From: an uncultured Massilia sp.
Lineage (GTDB): Bacteria > Pseudomonadota > Gammaproteobacteria > Burkholderiales > Burkholderiaceae_D
Direction of reading: 5' to 3'
Assembly: GCF_913773735.1 (NCBI RefSeq)
Contig: NZ_CAJYEB010000025.1
Span: 62,001 to 126,000, forward strand
Length of the DNA stretch: 64,000 nucleotides
Each line of letters starts with the position of its first letter. Position 1 is the stretch's first letter. The notes below the pieces were generated by a model. It was not told where the DNA came from and ran no database searches. It saw nothing but the letters and a program-made list of their open reading frames with translations. Made by a program: the position numbers and the translations under genes. Positions 46,748 through 56,240 of this stretch are shown in pieces.

Positions 46748-48084
46748 GGCGCGGCCAGCAGGTCGGCGCGCGGCATCCCCCAGCCCGGCACCGGATGCGG
46801 GCAGGGGGCCTGCGCCAGGGCGGCGTAGTCGATGGTCGAGAAATTCGGGGTGCCGGGCGGGCTCCAGCGCACGTCGGTCGCCACGCCGTTCGCCAGCCAG
46901 GGCGCGCGCGCGAAGCGCAGCCAGGCGTTGACATGGCAGTCGTGCGCGCCCAGCGTGCGCAGGACGGCGAGGTCCAGGCGCTCGTCCGCGGTCCAGGCCA
47001 GGGCGGTCGCGCCGCTCGGCGCCGCGCCGGCGATGGGCGCCGGGCAGGCGCCGACCGGCGCGACGCCGGGCGCGATGGCGAGCAGGCCGCGGCGCAGGTG
47101 GTAGCCGGCCGCGCCGTGAACGGCGCCGCGGGCCGCGTCGTCTCCCGCGCTGCGGGCCGCGTCGTCTCCCGCGTTGCGGGCGACTGTCACGAAGGACCAG
47201 CACAGCGGATTGGCGGGATAGGCCGACAGCGCCACGTCGAGCAGGCGCTCGCCGCCGTCCAGGCGCGCGATCTCGGCGGCGATCATGCCGCGCGCCGCAT
47301 GCATGGCCGCGGCCTGGACCGCGACGAAGGCCAGCGATGCCGCCAGGCCGGCGGCCAGGGCCGTGCGGCGGCGGCGCGGGCGCTGCGTGGTGGTGGCGGT
47401 GGCGGTAGTGGGCGCGGTGGCGTCGGCCGACGGTGCGGCGCCGCGGCGCTGCAGCCACGCCAGCACGGCGCCCAGCAGCAGCAGTCCGGCCAGCGAGCCC
47501 CATGGCAGGAAACCGGCGAGCGTGAAGCCGGCCGGCACCGCGACCAGCAGCGCCAGCCAGGCCCGGCGCAGCCACGGCCGGCGCACCATGGCGGCGAGCG
47601 GCACGCCGAAGGCGATCCAGAACACCGGCTCGACGATGAACACGAGGTCGCCGTAGTACCAGCCGGCGTCGAACGGCCAGAACGGGTGCACGCCATAGAC
47701 GTTCAGGCCATCCATCCCGATGTGCAGCAGCAGGCCGGCGCCGGCCGCGAGCACGGCGCCGCGGCGCGCGGGGGCGCTGGCGCGCAGCAGGCGCCGCGCG
47801 CCCGGCCACAGCAGCCAGACCAGGCCCAGCAGCAGGGCCGCCTCGCCGACGGCGACCAGCAGCGTGTGCGTGTGGCCCCGGTGGTGCAGCAGGTAGCCGA
47901 GCGGCGCTTCGAGCAGCCGCGTGAGCACCAGGTCGAGGTCGGGGAAATTGCTGGCCAGGCAGCAGACGGTGAGCAGCAGGCGCGCGCGCAGGCGCTCGGC
48001 GGCGGTATCGGGTTCGGGCGCCAGGCTGCGGTCGATCAGGGCGCCGATGCCGAGGCCGACGACGGAGTGGGTCAGGTTATCCAT
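46744..48084 (-). CDS. Membrane-bound metal-dependent hydrolase (YdjM/DUF457-like)
   Basis: 446 residues. Conserved metal-ligand style motifs are at the N-terminus: MDNLTHSVVG (His), SNFPDLD (Asp) and LHHRGHTHTLL (His cluster), followed by several helices including HIGMDGLNVYG. E. coli YdjM has the same features and is a LexA-regulated membrane protein of unknown activity. A soluble C-terminal part of about 180 residues, with a duplicated AGDDAAR segment from a 24-bp repeat (47131-47178), is extra relative to YdjM. Coupled to the GNAT gene by ATGA. Confidence 0.8.
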   Translation of the reverse strand: MDNLTHSVVGLGIGALIDRSLAPEPDTAAERLRARLLLTVCCLASNFPDLDLVLTRLLEAPLGYLLHHRGHTHTLLVAVGEAALLLGLVWLLWPGARRLLRASAPARRGAVLAAGAGLLLHIGMDGLNVYGVHPFWPFDAGWYYGDLVFIVEPVFWIAFGVPLAAMVRRPWLRRAWLALLVAVPAGFTLAGFLPWGSLAGLLLLGAVLAWLQRRGAAPSADATAPTTATATTTQRPRRRRTALAAGLAASLAFVAVQAAAMHAARGMIAAEIARLDGGERLLDVALSAYPANPLCWSFVTVARNAGDDAARSAGDDAARGAVHGAAGYHLRRGLLAIAPGVAPVGACPAPIAGAAPSGATALAWTADERLDLAVLRTLGAHDCHVNAWLRFARAPWLANGVATDVRWSPPGTPNFSTIDYAALAQAPCPHPVPGWGMPRADLLAAP

Positions 48085-48205
48085 CCTGCAATCTTACCCG
48101 TAACGCACAACGGGCGCGATGCCGATGGGGAACGTCGAATTTCGCAACTAACCGACCGGCGGTGGCAACAGACGAGGCACGGCGCCGCCAGTGCGCGCGG
48201 GCGCC

Positions 48206-48817
48206 TCAGCCCAGCGCCAGGTAGCCCACGTAGCCCACGTAGCCCTCCGGCAGGGCCAGCGGCAGGCAGGCGCAGCGTTCCAGCGCCGGTGCGACGGCCG
48301 CTTGCCACTCCTCGAGCTGGCGCCCCAGGCACTTGAGGCGCGCCTCGTGCAGGCTCCAGGCGTGCGCGAAGGCGGCCGGGCGCGCGTCCGCCGCCAGCGA
48401 CGCCAGCGACGCCGCCGCGGCCGGGCCGAGGTAGTCGCGCGCCACCGCTTCCCAGTCGGGCACCGGCTGGACCTGCATGACGTCGATGCCCACCGGCCCG
48501 TCGAAGCGCCAGGCCGCCAGCGACAGGGCGCCGTCGTGGCTGATGGCCAGCCAGGCGGCGCGCCCGCCCGGCGTGCCGTCGTCGACGCGGGCGCGTGGCG
48601 CCCGGCCCGGCGCCTCCTCCAGCCGGACGCGCGCGGGATCGACGCCGCAGGCCGCGGCCAGCGCGCCGCGCAGGGCGGCGCGGATGGCCAGGCGCGCGGC
48701 GGCGCGGTCGGCCTGCCCCGCCACGCCGACGACGGCCGGGGTAGGGGTAGAGGCCGCCGCCGCCGCCGCGTCGGCGCCATCCACCCAGCGGACGTCGACG
48801 GGAGCGCGCGCGGCCAC
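48206..48817 (-). CDS. 4'-phosphopantetheinyl transferase (Sfp type, short)
   Basis: 203 residues. It would attach phosphopantetheine to a carrier domain. Seen: LAISHDGALSLAAW, VGIDVMQV (magnesium-binding Asp) and AHAWSLHEARLKCLG, corresponding to the W-x-x-x-E-A-x-x-K motif. There is no ATG; GTG 48817 lies 6 nt after GGGG, and TTG 48823 overlaps the synthetase stop as TTGA. Either start couples it to the Pls-like gene, whose T domain is the obvious substrate. The C-terminus ends in a YVGYVGYLALG repeat. Confidence 0.82.
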   Translation of the reverse strand: MAARAPVDVRWVDGADAAAAAASTPTPAVVGVAGQADRAAARLAIRAALRGALAAACGVDPARVRLEEAPGRAPRARVDDGTPGGRAAWLAISHDGALSLAAWRFDGPVGIDVMQVQPVPDWEAVARDYLGPAAAASLASLAADARPAAFAHAWSLHEARLKCLGRQLEEWQAAVAPALERCACLPLALPEGYVGYVGYLALG

Positions 48818-48819
48818 GG

Positions 48820-51800
48820 TCAACCCCGCTGCGGCGCCGCCGGCAGGCCGTGCCACGCGGTGGCGCCGGGGATGTGTTCGCCCTTCATCACCAGCGTGAG
48901 CGGGCCGAGGCGCGCATTGTCGCCGACGCGGGCGCTGTACAGCACGGCGCTGCGCGGGCCGATATAGACCTTGCTGCCGATCTCGACGCGGTCGATCTTC
49001 ATCACCCGGTCCTCGAACAGGTGGGTCTGCGGGCAGGACAGGGCGTTCAGCTCGCTGTGGTCGCCGATGGTCACGCAGTCGAACTCCGTGATGTCGGTCG
49101 TGTCCATGTAGACCCCGCGGCCGATGCGGCAGCCCAGCAGGTTGAAGGCCAGCGGCAGCCAGGGCGTGCCGCGCAGGTAGCGCATGAAGTTCGGCACCGC
49201 GATGCCCTCGTACATATTGGTGACGCCCTCGGACAGCCAGACGAACGGCGTCCACATCGGGTCGGCGCGCTTCTTGTAGCGGCCCAGCAGCAGCCACTTG
49301 AAGGCCAGCACGAACAGGTAGTTGCCGATGCCGAAGGCCAGGCCGATCAGGGCCAGGTCCCACAGCACCTCGCCCCAGCGGCCGGCGCCGGCCAGGGGCA
49401 TCAGGTCCAGCACCACCGTGTAGCCCACCGCGATCACCAGCGCATGCGGGGCGACGATGCGGAAGGCCTCGACGACCGTGCGGCCCAGGCGGCGCAGCGC
49501 GGACGGGCGGTAGGTCAGGTGTTCCGGGTAGCCGCTGACCTGTTCGCGCGCCGGCAGGTGGATCGGCGGCGAGCCGAGCCAGGTGTCGCCGCCGCGCATG
49601 TGCGCGTTGGGCGGCGCATGGGTGTGCACGCCCACCAGCACGCCTTCCGGCAGCACGGTGCCGTCCGGGATGTAGCTGCCGTTGCCGACGAAGGAGCGGT
49701 TCGACACCACGGTCGGCTCCATCGTCATCCAGCCGCCGTCGATCTGCTCGTCGCCCAGCATGACGGCATCGGCGATGAAGGTCTCGTCGCCCAGCGTCAG
49801 CATGTCCGGCACCACGCCCAGCGCGGTCGAGATCTCGGCGTCGCGGCCGACCCTGGCGCCCAGCAGGCGGTACCAGAACGGCGCGAACACGGTCGCGTAG
49901 ATGCCGTGCAGGACGTTCAGGCTGGATTCCTGGATGTGGCTGACCAGCCATTTCTTGCAGTAGGTATTGCTGTGCACGGCCGAGCGGCCCGGCTGCAGGC
50001 GCGGCAGGAAGCCCCAGCGGATCGCCGCCGACACCAGCATCGTCAGCGCGATCAGCACGGCGCTGGCCGGCAGCGCCAGCAGGAAGTAGCGCGCCAGCTG
50101 GCCCCAGACGGCATTCTGGTGGAAGCCGGGCAGGGCGCCGCGCTCGTCGAACCAGTCGATCAGCACGAAGCTGGGGAAGACGGGCATGAAGAACACGGTC
50201 GCCACCAGCAGGATGCCGAACACGAAGAACAGCGCTTCCCCGGCCAGGCGCGCGCGGCTGGCCACGGGGCGCGGCGGCAGCGTCGACGGGTCGAAGGCGC
50301 CGGTATCGCGCGCCGGCGAACCGGACCACACGCGGCCCTCCGGCACCGCGGCGCCGTCCTGCAGCGCCGACTGTCCCTCCAGGTGGCCACGCCGTCCGAC
50401 ATGGGTATTGCCTTCCAGGACGGCGTAGGACGCGATGCAGGCATCGTCGTCCAGCACGATGCGGCCCAGCACCAGGCGCCCGCGCTCGACGCGCGCGTTC
50501 TCGAAGTTGACGCCGTTGCCGATGCTGACGTTGTCGCCGACGCACAGGAGTTCCGGCGCGCGCAGCGTCATCGAGCCGATCACGACGTCGCGCCCGATCC
50601 GCGCGCCCAGCAGCCGCAGCCACCAGGCATACAGCGAGGAACCGGCCAGCAGGTAGACCGGCGCCGCCTCGACCAGGCGGTCGCCCAGCCACCAGCGGAA
50701 ATAGGTGACGCCCCACAGGGGGTACGTGCCCGGTTCGAGCCGGCCGAGGAGACGCTTGCCGAGCATCGCCAGCACGAATTCGAACAGCGTCGCCAGCAGG
50801 AACACGCCGAGCGAGGCGGCGATCGCCCGGGCCACCGAATCGCCCGGGTCGCCCGTGAAGAAGTGGTAGGTGAAGAACGGCGCCAGCCACTGCGCCATGC
50901 GCAGCGTCACCAGCACCGGGACGGTCGCCAGCTGGGCCAGGCCGCAGGCCCAGCGCTTGATCCCGGACGGCGGCGTCCAGTCGGCTTCGACGGCGGCGGT
51001 GCCGGCGGCCTGGTCCAGGCTGGCGGCGATCGCGCCGACCTGGCGGTGCTGGTAGATGTCGCGCACCGTCACGTGGGCGAAGCGCGGGTCGGCGCGCAGG
51101 GCGCTGGCCAGGCGCGCGGCGAAGAAGGAGTGGCCGCCCAGGTCGGCGAAGAAGTCCAGCTCGCGCCGCACCGGCTGGCCCGGGAACAGCGTGGCCAGCG
51201 CGGCGAACAGCGCTTCCTCGCCCGGCGTCTCGGCCAGGTCGGATTCGGCCGCGTCGCCCGGCGGCGGCGCCGACAGCGCCATGGCCTTGAGGGCCTTGCG
51301 GTCGATCTTGCCCGAGGTCAGGCGCGGCATCACCGCCAGCGTCTCGAAGCGGCTCGGCACCATGTAGGGCGGCAGGCGGGCGGCCAGCGCGCGCCGCAGC
51401 GTGGCGGGGTTCGACTGCGCGCCGGTGGCGCCGGCGGCCGGCACCAGGTAGGCGACCAGGCGGTCGATGCCGTCGTCGCGGCGCAGCAGGACGGCGGTGG
51501 TGCCGATGCCGTCCTGCTGGGCCAGCACCGCCTCGATCTCGCCCAGCTCGACGCGGAAACCGCGGATCTTGACCTGGTCGTCGGTGCGGCCCAGGCACAC
51601 CACCTGGCCGTCCGGCTCGATGCGCGCCAGGTCGCCGGTGCGGTACAGGCGCGGGTCGTCCGGACCCGCGCTCCAGGGATTGGGCAGGAATTTCTCGGCC
51701 GTCAGGTCGGGGCGACCCAGGTAGCCGGCCGACAGGCCCGGGCCGACGATGCACAGCTCGCCCGTGTCGCCGCGCGGCAGGATCCGCAGGCCCTTGTCGG

Positions 51801-52842
51801 TCTCGGTGGAAATCACCAGCAGGCCGTAGTTCGGCAGCGGCGTGCCGATGGTGATCGGCTTGCCCGGCTCCAGGCGCGCCAGGCTGGCCGAGACCGTCGC
51901 CTCGGTCGGCCCGTAGGTGTTGAACATCTGGCGGCCGGGGCGCGAAAAGCGCTCGACCACGGCTTCCGGGCACATCTCGCCGCCCAGGTTGATGATGCGC
52001 AGGCCAGGCACGTCCTCGGCGAACAGCGCGAGCAGCGTGGGCACCGCGTGCAGCACCGTCACGCCGTTCTCGGCCAGCAGGCGCGGCAGCGCTTCCGGGT
52101 CGCCGGCCGCTTCCTTCGGCCCCAGCCACAGCGTCGCGCCGACGAGGTAGGAGATCCAGATCTCTTCGAACGACATGTCGAAGGCGACCGAGAAGCCCTG
52201 GTAGACGCGGTCGGCGGCAACCACGCCCAGCATCGCGTTCTCGCTGCGCAGGAAGTGGCAGATGCTGCGCTGGTCGATCAGGATGCCCTTGGGCTTGCCG
52301 GTCGAGCCGGAGGTATAGATGACGTAGGCGGGCGCGTCGCCGGGCACCGCGCCGCGCCGCTGCAGGACGTGGCCGTCCGGCACGGGCGCCAGCAACTGCT
52401 CCGCCATGTGCACCGGCCGGGCGATGGCGCCCAGGCGCTCGCGCATGCGCTCGCTCGTCACCAGCGCGGGCGAGCCGGCGTCGTCCATGCACACCAGCAG
52501 GCGCTCGACGGGCGTGTCCTCGTCCACCGGCAGCCAGGCCGCGCCGGCCTTGGCGATGGCGGCCTGCATCACCAGCAGGTCGACGCCGCGCGGCATCCAC
52601 AGGCCGACGATGTGGCCGGGCCGGATGCCGGCCTCGATCAGGCGCGAGGCGGCCACGTCGGCCAGCGCGTCCAGTTCGCCGTAGCTGAGCGTGCGGTCGG
52701 CGCTGACCAGGGCCGGATGGTCGGGCGCGCGGCGCGCGCTCGCCTCGAGCAGGTCGGCCAGGATTTCATGCCGCAGCAGCGCGGGCTGGTGCGGACCGTA
52801 GAGGACATCGGAATGCCGTGTCAGGGGAGAAAGATCGTTCAT
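48820..52842 (-). CDS. Pls/PosA-type single-module NRPS with membrane and acyltransferase-like domains
   Basis: 1340 residues. Adenylation domain about 25-530 (YTSGSTGKPKG; AFDMSFEEIW; NTYGPTEATVS; YRTGDLAR; SGKIDRKAL), carrier domain with Ser in DLGGHSFF (about 569), then about six transmembrane helices interleaved with three soluble domains containing hexapeptide-like repeats (about 735-835, 1010-1125, 1255-1335). No condensation HHxxxDG motif and no thioesterase. This is the layout of epsilon-poly-L-lysine synthetase (Pls), where tandem C-terminal domains chain one amino acid into a homopolymer. A hand alignment to PheA gives pocket residues D-M-E-H-I-L-T-V-S-K, close to codes for basic amino acids. 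The product is unknown. Confidence 0.88.
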   Translation of the reverse strand: MNDLSPLTRHSDVLYGPHQPALLRHEILADLLEASARRAPDHPALVSADRTLSYGELDALADVAASRLIEAGIRPGHIVGLWMPRGVDLLVMQAAIAKAGAAWLPVDEDTPVERLLVCMDDAGSPALVTSERMRERLGAIARPVHMAEQLLAPVPDGHVLQRRGAVPGDAPAYVIYTSGSTGKPKGILIDQRSICHFLRSENAMLGVVAADRVYQGFSVAFDMSFEEIWISYLVGATLWLGPKEAAGDPEALPRLLAENGVTVLHAVPTLLALFAEDVPGLRIINLGGEMCPEAVVERFSRPGRQMFNTYGPTEATVSASLARLEPGKPITIGTPLPNYGLLVISTETDKGLRILPRGDTGELCIVGPGLSAGYLGRPDLTAEKFLPNPWSAGPDDPRLYRTGDLARIEPDGQVVCLGRTDDQVKIRGFRVELGEIEAVLAQQDGIGTTAVLLRRDDGIDRLVAYLVPAAGATGAQSNPATLRRALAARLPPYMVPSRFETLAVMPRLTSGKIDRKALKAMALSAPPPGDAAESDLAETPGEEALFAALATLFPGQPVRRELDFFADLGGHSFFAARLASALRADPRFAHVTVRDIYQHRQVGAIAASLDQAAGTAAVEADWTPPSGIKRWACGLAQLATVPVLVTLRMAQWLAPFFTYHFFTGDPGDSVARAIAASLGVFLLATLFEFVLAMLGKRLLGRLEPGTYPLWGVTYFRWWLGDRLVEAAPVYLLAGSSLYAWWLRLLGARIGRDVVIGSMTLRAPELLCVGDNVSIGNGVNFENARVERGRLVLGRIVLDDDACIASYAVLEGNTHVGRRGHLEGQSALQDGAAVPEGRVWSGSPARDTGAFDPSTLPPRPVASRARLAGEALFFVFGILLVATVFFMPVFPSFVLIDWFDERGALPGFHQNAVWGQLARYFLLALPASAVLIALTMLVSAAIRWGFLPRLQPGRSAVHSNTYCKKWLVSHIQESSLNVLHGIYATVFAPFWYRLLGARVGRDAEISTALGVVPDMLTLGDETFIADAVMLGDEQIDGGWMTMEPTVVSNRSFVGNGSYIPDGTVLPEGVLVGVHTHAPPNAHMRGGDTWLGSPPIHLPAREQVSGYPEHLTYRPSALRRLGRTVVEAFRIVAPHALVIAVGYTVVLDLMPLAGAGRWGEVLWDLALIGLAFGIGNYLFVLAFKWLLLGRYKKRADPMWTPFVWLSEGVTNMYEGIAVPNFMRYLRGTPWLPLAFNLLGCRIGRGVYMDTTDITEFDCVTIGDHSELNALSCPQTHLFEDRVMKIDRVEIGSKVYIGPRSAVLYSARVGDNARLGPLTLVMKGEHIPGATAWHGLPAAPQRG

Positions 52843-53088
52843 CGACGGCTAATGGTGAGGTCGGGTGGGCGAGAATGCAAGCGTGCGCCCGTGGGCAGGT
52901 CCAGCGGCAACGACGGGAACAGCGGTGACATCCCTGCAGCGTACCCGAATCGGCCGGGACCTGCTGCCGGGATGTCCTTCATGCACTATTTTGGGGCATT
53001 TTCGACACGAATTCCATAAAACTATTGCTGCTTGGAGGTACATTTCTTTACACTTGTGGTTGCCATAGGGAAATAAAAAGGAGCAGTC

Positions 53089-54651
53089 GTGCGCAAGAAC
53101 CTGCCGGTGACCGGTATCGAACATCAACTGAAGGACGGCCAGTCGCTCGTGTCGAAGACCGATACGAAGGGACGCATCACCTACGTCAACCCGGCCTTCA
53201 TGGAAGTCAGCGGCTTTGCGCAGGACGAACTGCTCGGCAAGGCGCACAACGTCGTGCGCCATCCGGACATGCCTCCCGAGGCATTCGCGGACATGTGGAA
53301 AACGCTCGAGGCCGGCGAACCGTGGACCGGGCTCGTGAAAAATCGCCGCAAGAACGGCGATTTCTACTGGGTGGTGGCGAACGTGGTGCCGATCAAGGAG
53401 CTGGGGCGCACGGTCGGCTACATGTCGGTGCGGACCAAACCCGCGCGCGCCGACGTGGCCGCCGCCGAGGAAGCCTACCGCCGCTTCGCCGCGCACGACG
53501 CCGCCGGCCTGGCGATCCGGCGCGGCGCGATCGTGCGCACCGGCTGGTGGGCGCGCCTGGCGGGCCTGCGCAACCTGCCGCTGGGCCGGCGCCTGGGCCT
53601 GATGCTGGGCGGGCAGGCGCTGCTGCTGGTGCTGCTGGCCGCGGCGGTCGACGGCCTGGCCTGGCGCGCATTGTCGCTGCTGGGCGCCGGCCTGACCCTG
53701 CTGGCCTGGGCCGAGCTGCAGCGCGCCATCGTGACGCCGCTGCACGACGCCCGCGCGGCCGTGTTCGCGCTGGCCGGCGGCGACCTGTCGCAGCTGCCGG
53801 AGCGCGGCCGCGACGACGAGATGGGCCGCCTGATGCTGGCGCTGCGCCAGCTGAACATCAACCTGACGGCGATCGTCGGCGACGTGCGCGCCAACGTCGC
53901 CTCGATCGAATCGGCCACGCGCGACATCGCCAGCGGCAACCTCGAACTGGCGCACCGCACCGAAGCCCAGGCCGCGAGCCTGGAGCAGACCGCCGCCAGC
54001 CTGGCCCAGATCGCCGCGGCGGCCGGCCACAACACCGACAGCGCGGTGCGCGCCGACGGCCTGGTCGATGCCGCGTCCGGCGTGGCGGGCCGCGGCGGCG
54101 ACGCCGTGCAGGCGGTCGGAGCGACCATGGGCCAGATCAGCCATTCGGCCGCGCGCATCGTCGACATCATCGGGCTGATCGACGGCATCGCCTTCCAGAC
54201 CAATATCCTGGCGCTGAATGCGGCGGTGGAAGCGGCGCGCGCCGGCGAGCAGGGCCGTGGCTTCGCCGTGGTGGCGGGCGAAGTGCGCTCGCTGGCCCAG
54301 CGCTCGGCCGGGGCGGCGAAGGAAATCAAGGCGCTGATCGAGGATTCGGTCGAGAAGGTCGGCCAGGGCAACGCGCTGGTCGGCAGCGCCGGCGACACGA
54401 TGCGCGAGGTGGTCGCCTCCGTGCAGGACGCCGCCGCGATCATGCACGGCATCACCGCCTCCTCGCGCGAGCAGGGCCACGGCATCGCCCAGGTGAATGC
54501 GGCGGTGGCGCAGCTGGACGGCATCACGCGCCAGAACGCCGCGATGGTCGAGGAATCGGCGGCCGCGTCGTCCAGTGTTGCCGAACAGGCAAGGCACCTG
54601 TCGCAAGCGTTGTCGGTTTTTAAACTCGACCGCCATACGCCCGTCGCATAA
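53089..54651 (+). CDS. aer: Aer-like PAS energy-taxis receptor (methyl-accepting chemotaxis protein)
   Basis: 520 residues with a GTG start at 53089, fixed by AAAAGGAG just upstream. PAS domain at about 20-120 ([44 protein letters not shown]), as in FAD-binding Aer; two hydrophobic segments at about 165-205, HAMP-like linker, then a signalling domain with the conserved hairpin [32 protein letters not shown] (about 370-400). It has no periplasmic domain, so it senses an intracellular redox signal and steers cells toward oxygen or other acceptors. It sits directly before the hemN-cco low-oxygen genes. Confidence 0.9.
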   Translation: MRKNLPVTGIEHQLKDGQSLVSKTDTKGRITYVNPAFMEVSGFAQDELLGKAHNVVRHPDMPPEAFADMWKTLEAGEPWTGLVKNRRKNGDFYWVVANVVPIKELGRTVGYMSVRTKPARADVAAAEEAYRRFAAHDAAGLAIRRGAIVRTGWWARLAGLRNLPLGRRLGLMLGGQALLLVLLAAAVDGLAWRALSLLGAGLTLLAWAELQRAIVTPLHDARAAVFALAGGDLSQLPERGRDDEMGRLMLALRQLNINLTAIVGDVRANVASIESATRDIASGNLELAHRTEAQAASLEQTAASLAQIAAAAGHNTDSAVRADGLVDAASGVAGRGGDAVQAVGATMGQISHSAARIVDIIGLIDGIAFQTNILALNAAVEAARAGEQGRGFAVVAGEVRSLAQRSAGAAKEIKALIEDSVEKVGQGNALVGSAGDTMREVVASVQDAAAIMHGITASSREQGHGIAQVNAAVAQLDGITRQNAAMVEESAAASSSVAEQARHLSQALSVFKLDRHTPVA

Positions 54652-54682
54652 TCGACGTAGAACAGCTTTGGCTCGGTCATTT

Positions 54683-54696
54683 TTGATGCATGTCAA
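54683..54696. promoter_or_regulatory. ANR/FNR box upstream of hemN
   Basis: TTGATGCATGTCAA has one mismatch to TTGAT-N4-ATCAA. With a -10 at CATAAA/TAAACT (54717-54724), the box centre lies near -41.5, the class II activation position. The sequence AGATTT just after it also follows the ccoN box. Confidence 0.75.
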
Positions 54697-54778
54697 AGAT
54701 TTGGCTAATCCCGATCCATAAACTCAGCCTATACGATTTCCGCGTGACATTTGTGACGCGGTAGGCCAGGAGTTTTTG

Positions 54779-56233
54779 ATGAAGCTGTTCGATGTGGTTT
54801 CTGCCAGCAATAACACCGGCGCCGTCCGGGCGTTCCAGCCCGTGCTGCCCGCCGTCGAGTTCGACGCCGACCTGATCACGCGCCTGAGCCGCTCGGGCCC
54901 GCGCTACACCTCGTACCCGACCGCCGACCGGTTCACCGAATCGTTCGGCTACCGCGACTTCCTGCATGCCGTGGCCGACCTGCGCACGCGCGCCAGCGCC
55001 AAGCCGCTGTCGCTGTACCTGCACATCCCGTTCTGCGACACGGTCTGCTACTACTGCGCCTGCAACAAGATCGTCACCAAGAACCGCGAGAAGGCCGCCA
55101 CCTACCTCGCCTACCTGAAGCGCGAGATCGAGATGCAGGGCCGCCTGTTCGCCGGCATGAACGACGTCGAGCAGCTGCACTTCGGCGGCGGCACGCCGAC
55201 CTACCTGTCGGACGAGCAGATGGGCGAGCTGATGGACCACCTGCGCCGGTGCTTCCGCTTCGCGCCCGACGAGGCCGGCGAATACTCGATCGAGATCGAC
55301 CCGCGCACCGTGTCGGTGGAGCGCGTGCACAGCCTGCGCCGGCAGGGCTTCAACCGCCTCAGCCTGGGCGTGCAGGACTTCGACGCCGACGTGCAGAAGG
55401 CGGTCAACCGCATCCAGCCGGAGGCCGAGACGGTCGCCATCATCGACGCCGCGCGCGCGGCGGGCTTCCGCTCGGTCAGCATCGACCTGATCTACGGCCT
55501 GCCGAAGCAGACCCCGGACACGATGCGCGCCACGCTGGACAAGGTGATCGCCGCCGACCCGGACCGCATCGCCGTCTACCACTACGCGCACATGCCGCAC
55601 CTGTTCAAGCCGCAGCGTCGCATCCTCGACGGCGACATGCCGGACAGCGACACCAAGCTCAGGATGCTGCAGATCTGCATCGAGAAGCTGACCGGCGCCG
55701 GCTACGTCTACATCGGCATGGACCATTTCGCCAAGCCCACCGACGACCTGGCCGTGGCCCAGCTGCAGGGCCGCCTGCACCGCAACTTCCAGGGCTATTC
55801 GACCCATGCCGACACCGACCTGGTGTCGTGCGGCGTGTCGGCCATCAGCGCCGTCGGCGCCACCTACAGCCAGAACGTCAAGACGCTGGACGCCTACTAC
55901 GACGCGCTCGACCGCAACGAGCTGCCGGTGGCGCGCGGCATCCGCCTGTCGATGGACGATGCGCTGCGCCGCAGCCTGATCCAGAAGCTGATGTGCCAGT
56001 TCGAGCTGTCGATCGCCGCCATCGAGCAGGCCTTCCCGATCGTGTTCTCGAAATACTTCGAGCGCGAGCTGGGCGAGCTGGCCCGGCTCGAGCGCGACGG
56101 CCTGGTCAACCTCGGCCCGGACTGGATCAGCGTGACCATGAAGGGCCGCCTCCTGATCCGCAACGTGTGCATGGTGTTCGACCGCTACCTCGCCATGCGC
56201 GGGACCGAGCCGCGCCATTCGCGCACGGTGTGA
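54779..56233 (+). CDS. hemN: Oxygen-independent coproporphyrinogen III dehydrogenase
   Basis: 484 residues. Radical-SAM enzyme that converts coproporphyrinogen III to protoporphyrinogen IX without oxygen in heme synthesis. The iron-sulfur ligands are in PFCDTVCYYCACNK (C-x3-C-x2-C, about residues 86-93), and FGGGTPTYL and GVQDFD follow. Length and the SGPRYTSYPTADRF opening fit HemN rather than HemW. ATG 54779 has AGGAG 6 nt upstream. Driven by an ANR-type box, it supplies heme for the cbb3 oxidase encoded downstream. Confidence 0.96.
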   Translation: MKLFDVVSASNNTGAVRAFQPVLPAVEFDADLITRLSRSGPRYTSYPTADRFTESFGYRDFLHAVADLRTRASAKPLSLYLHIPFCDTVCYYCACNKIVTKNREKAATYLAYLKREIEMQGRLFAGMNDVEQLHFGGGTPTYLSDEQMGELMDHLRRCFRFAPDEAGEYSIEIDPRTVSVERVHSLRRQGFNRLSLGVQDFDADVQKAVNRIQPEAETVAIIDAARAAGFRSVSIDLIYGLPKQTPDTMRATLDKVIAADPDRIAVYHYAHMPHLFKPQRRILDGDMPDSDTKLRMLQICIEKLTGAGYVYIGMDHFAKPTDDLAVAQLQGRLHRNFQGYSTHADTDLVSCGVSAISAVGATYSQNVKTLDAYYDALDRNELPVARGIRLSMDDALRRSLIQKLMCQFELSIAAIEQAFPIVFSKYFERELGELARLERDGLVNLGPDWISVTMKGRLLIRNVCMVFDRYLAMRGTEPRHSRTV

Positions 56234-56240
56234 GGCCGGC

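Noticed and set aside
48850..53019. Plus-strand open frame of about 1389 codons
   Set aside because: It is exactly antisense to the Pls-like synthetase and its product is a low-complexity R/Q/A/H-rich string without domains. High GC leaves the antisense frame free of stops.
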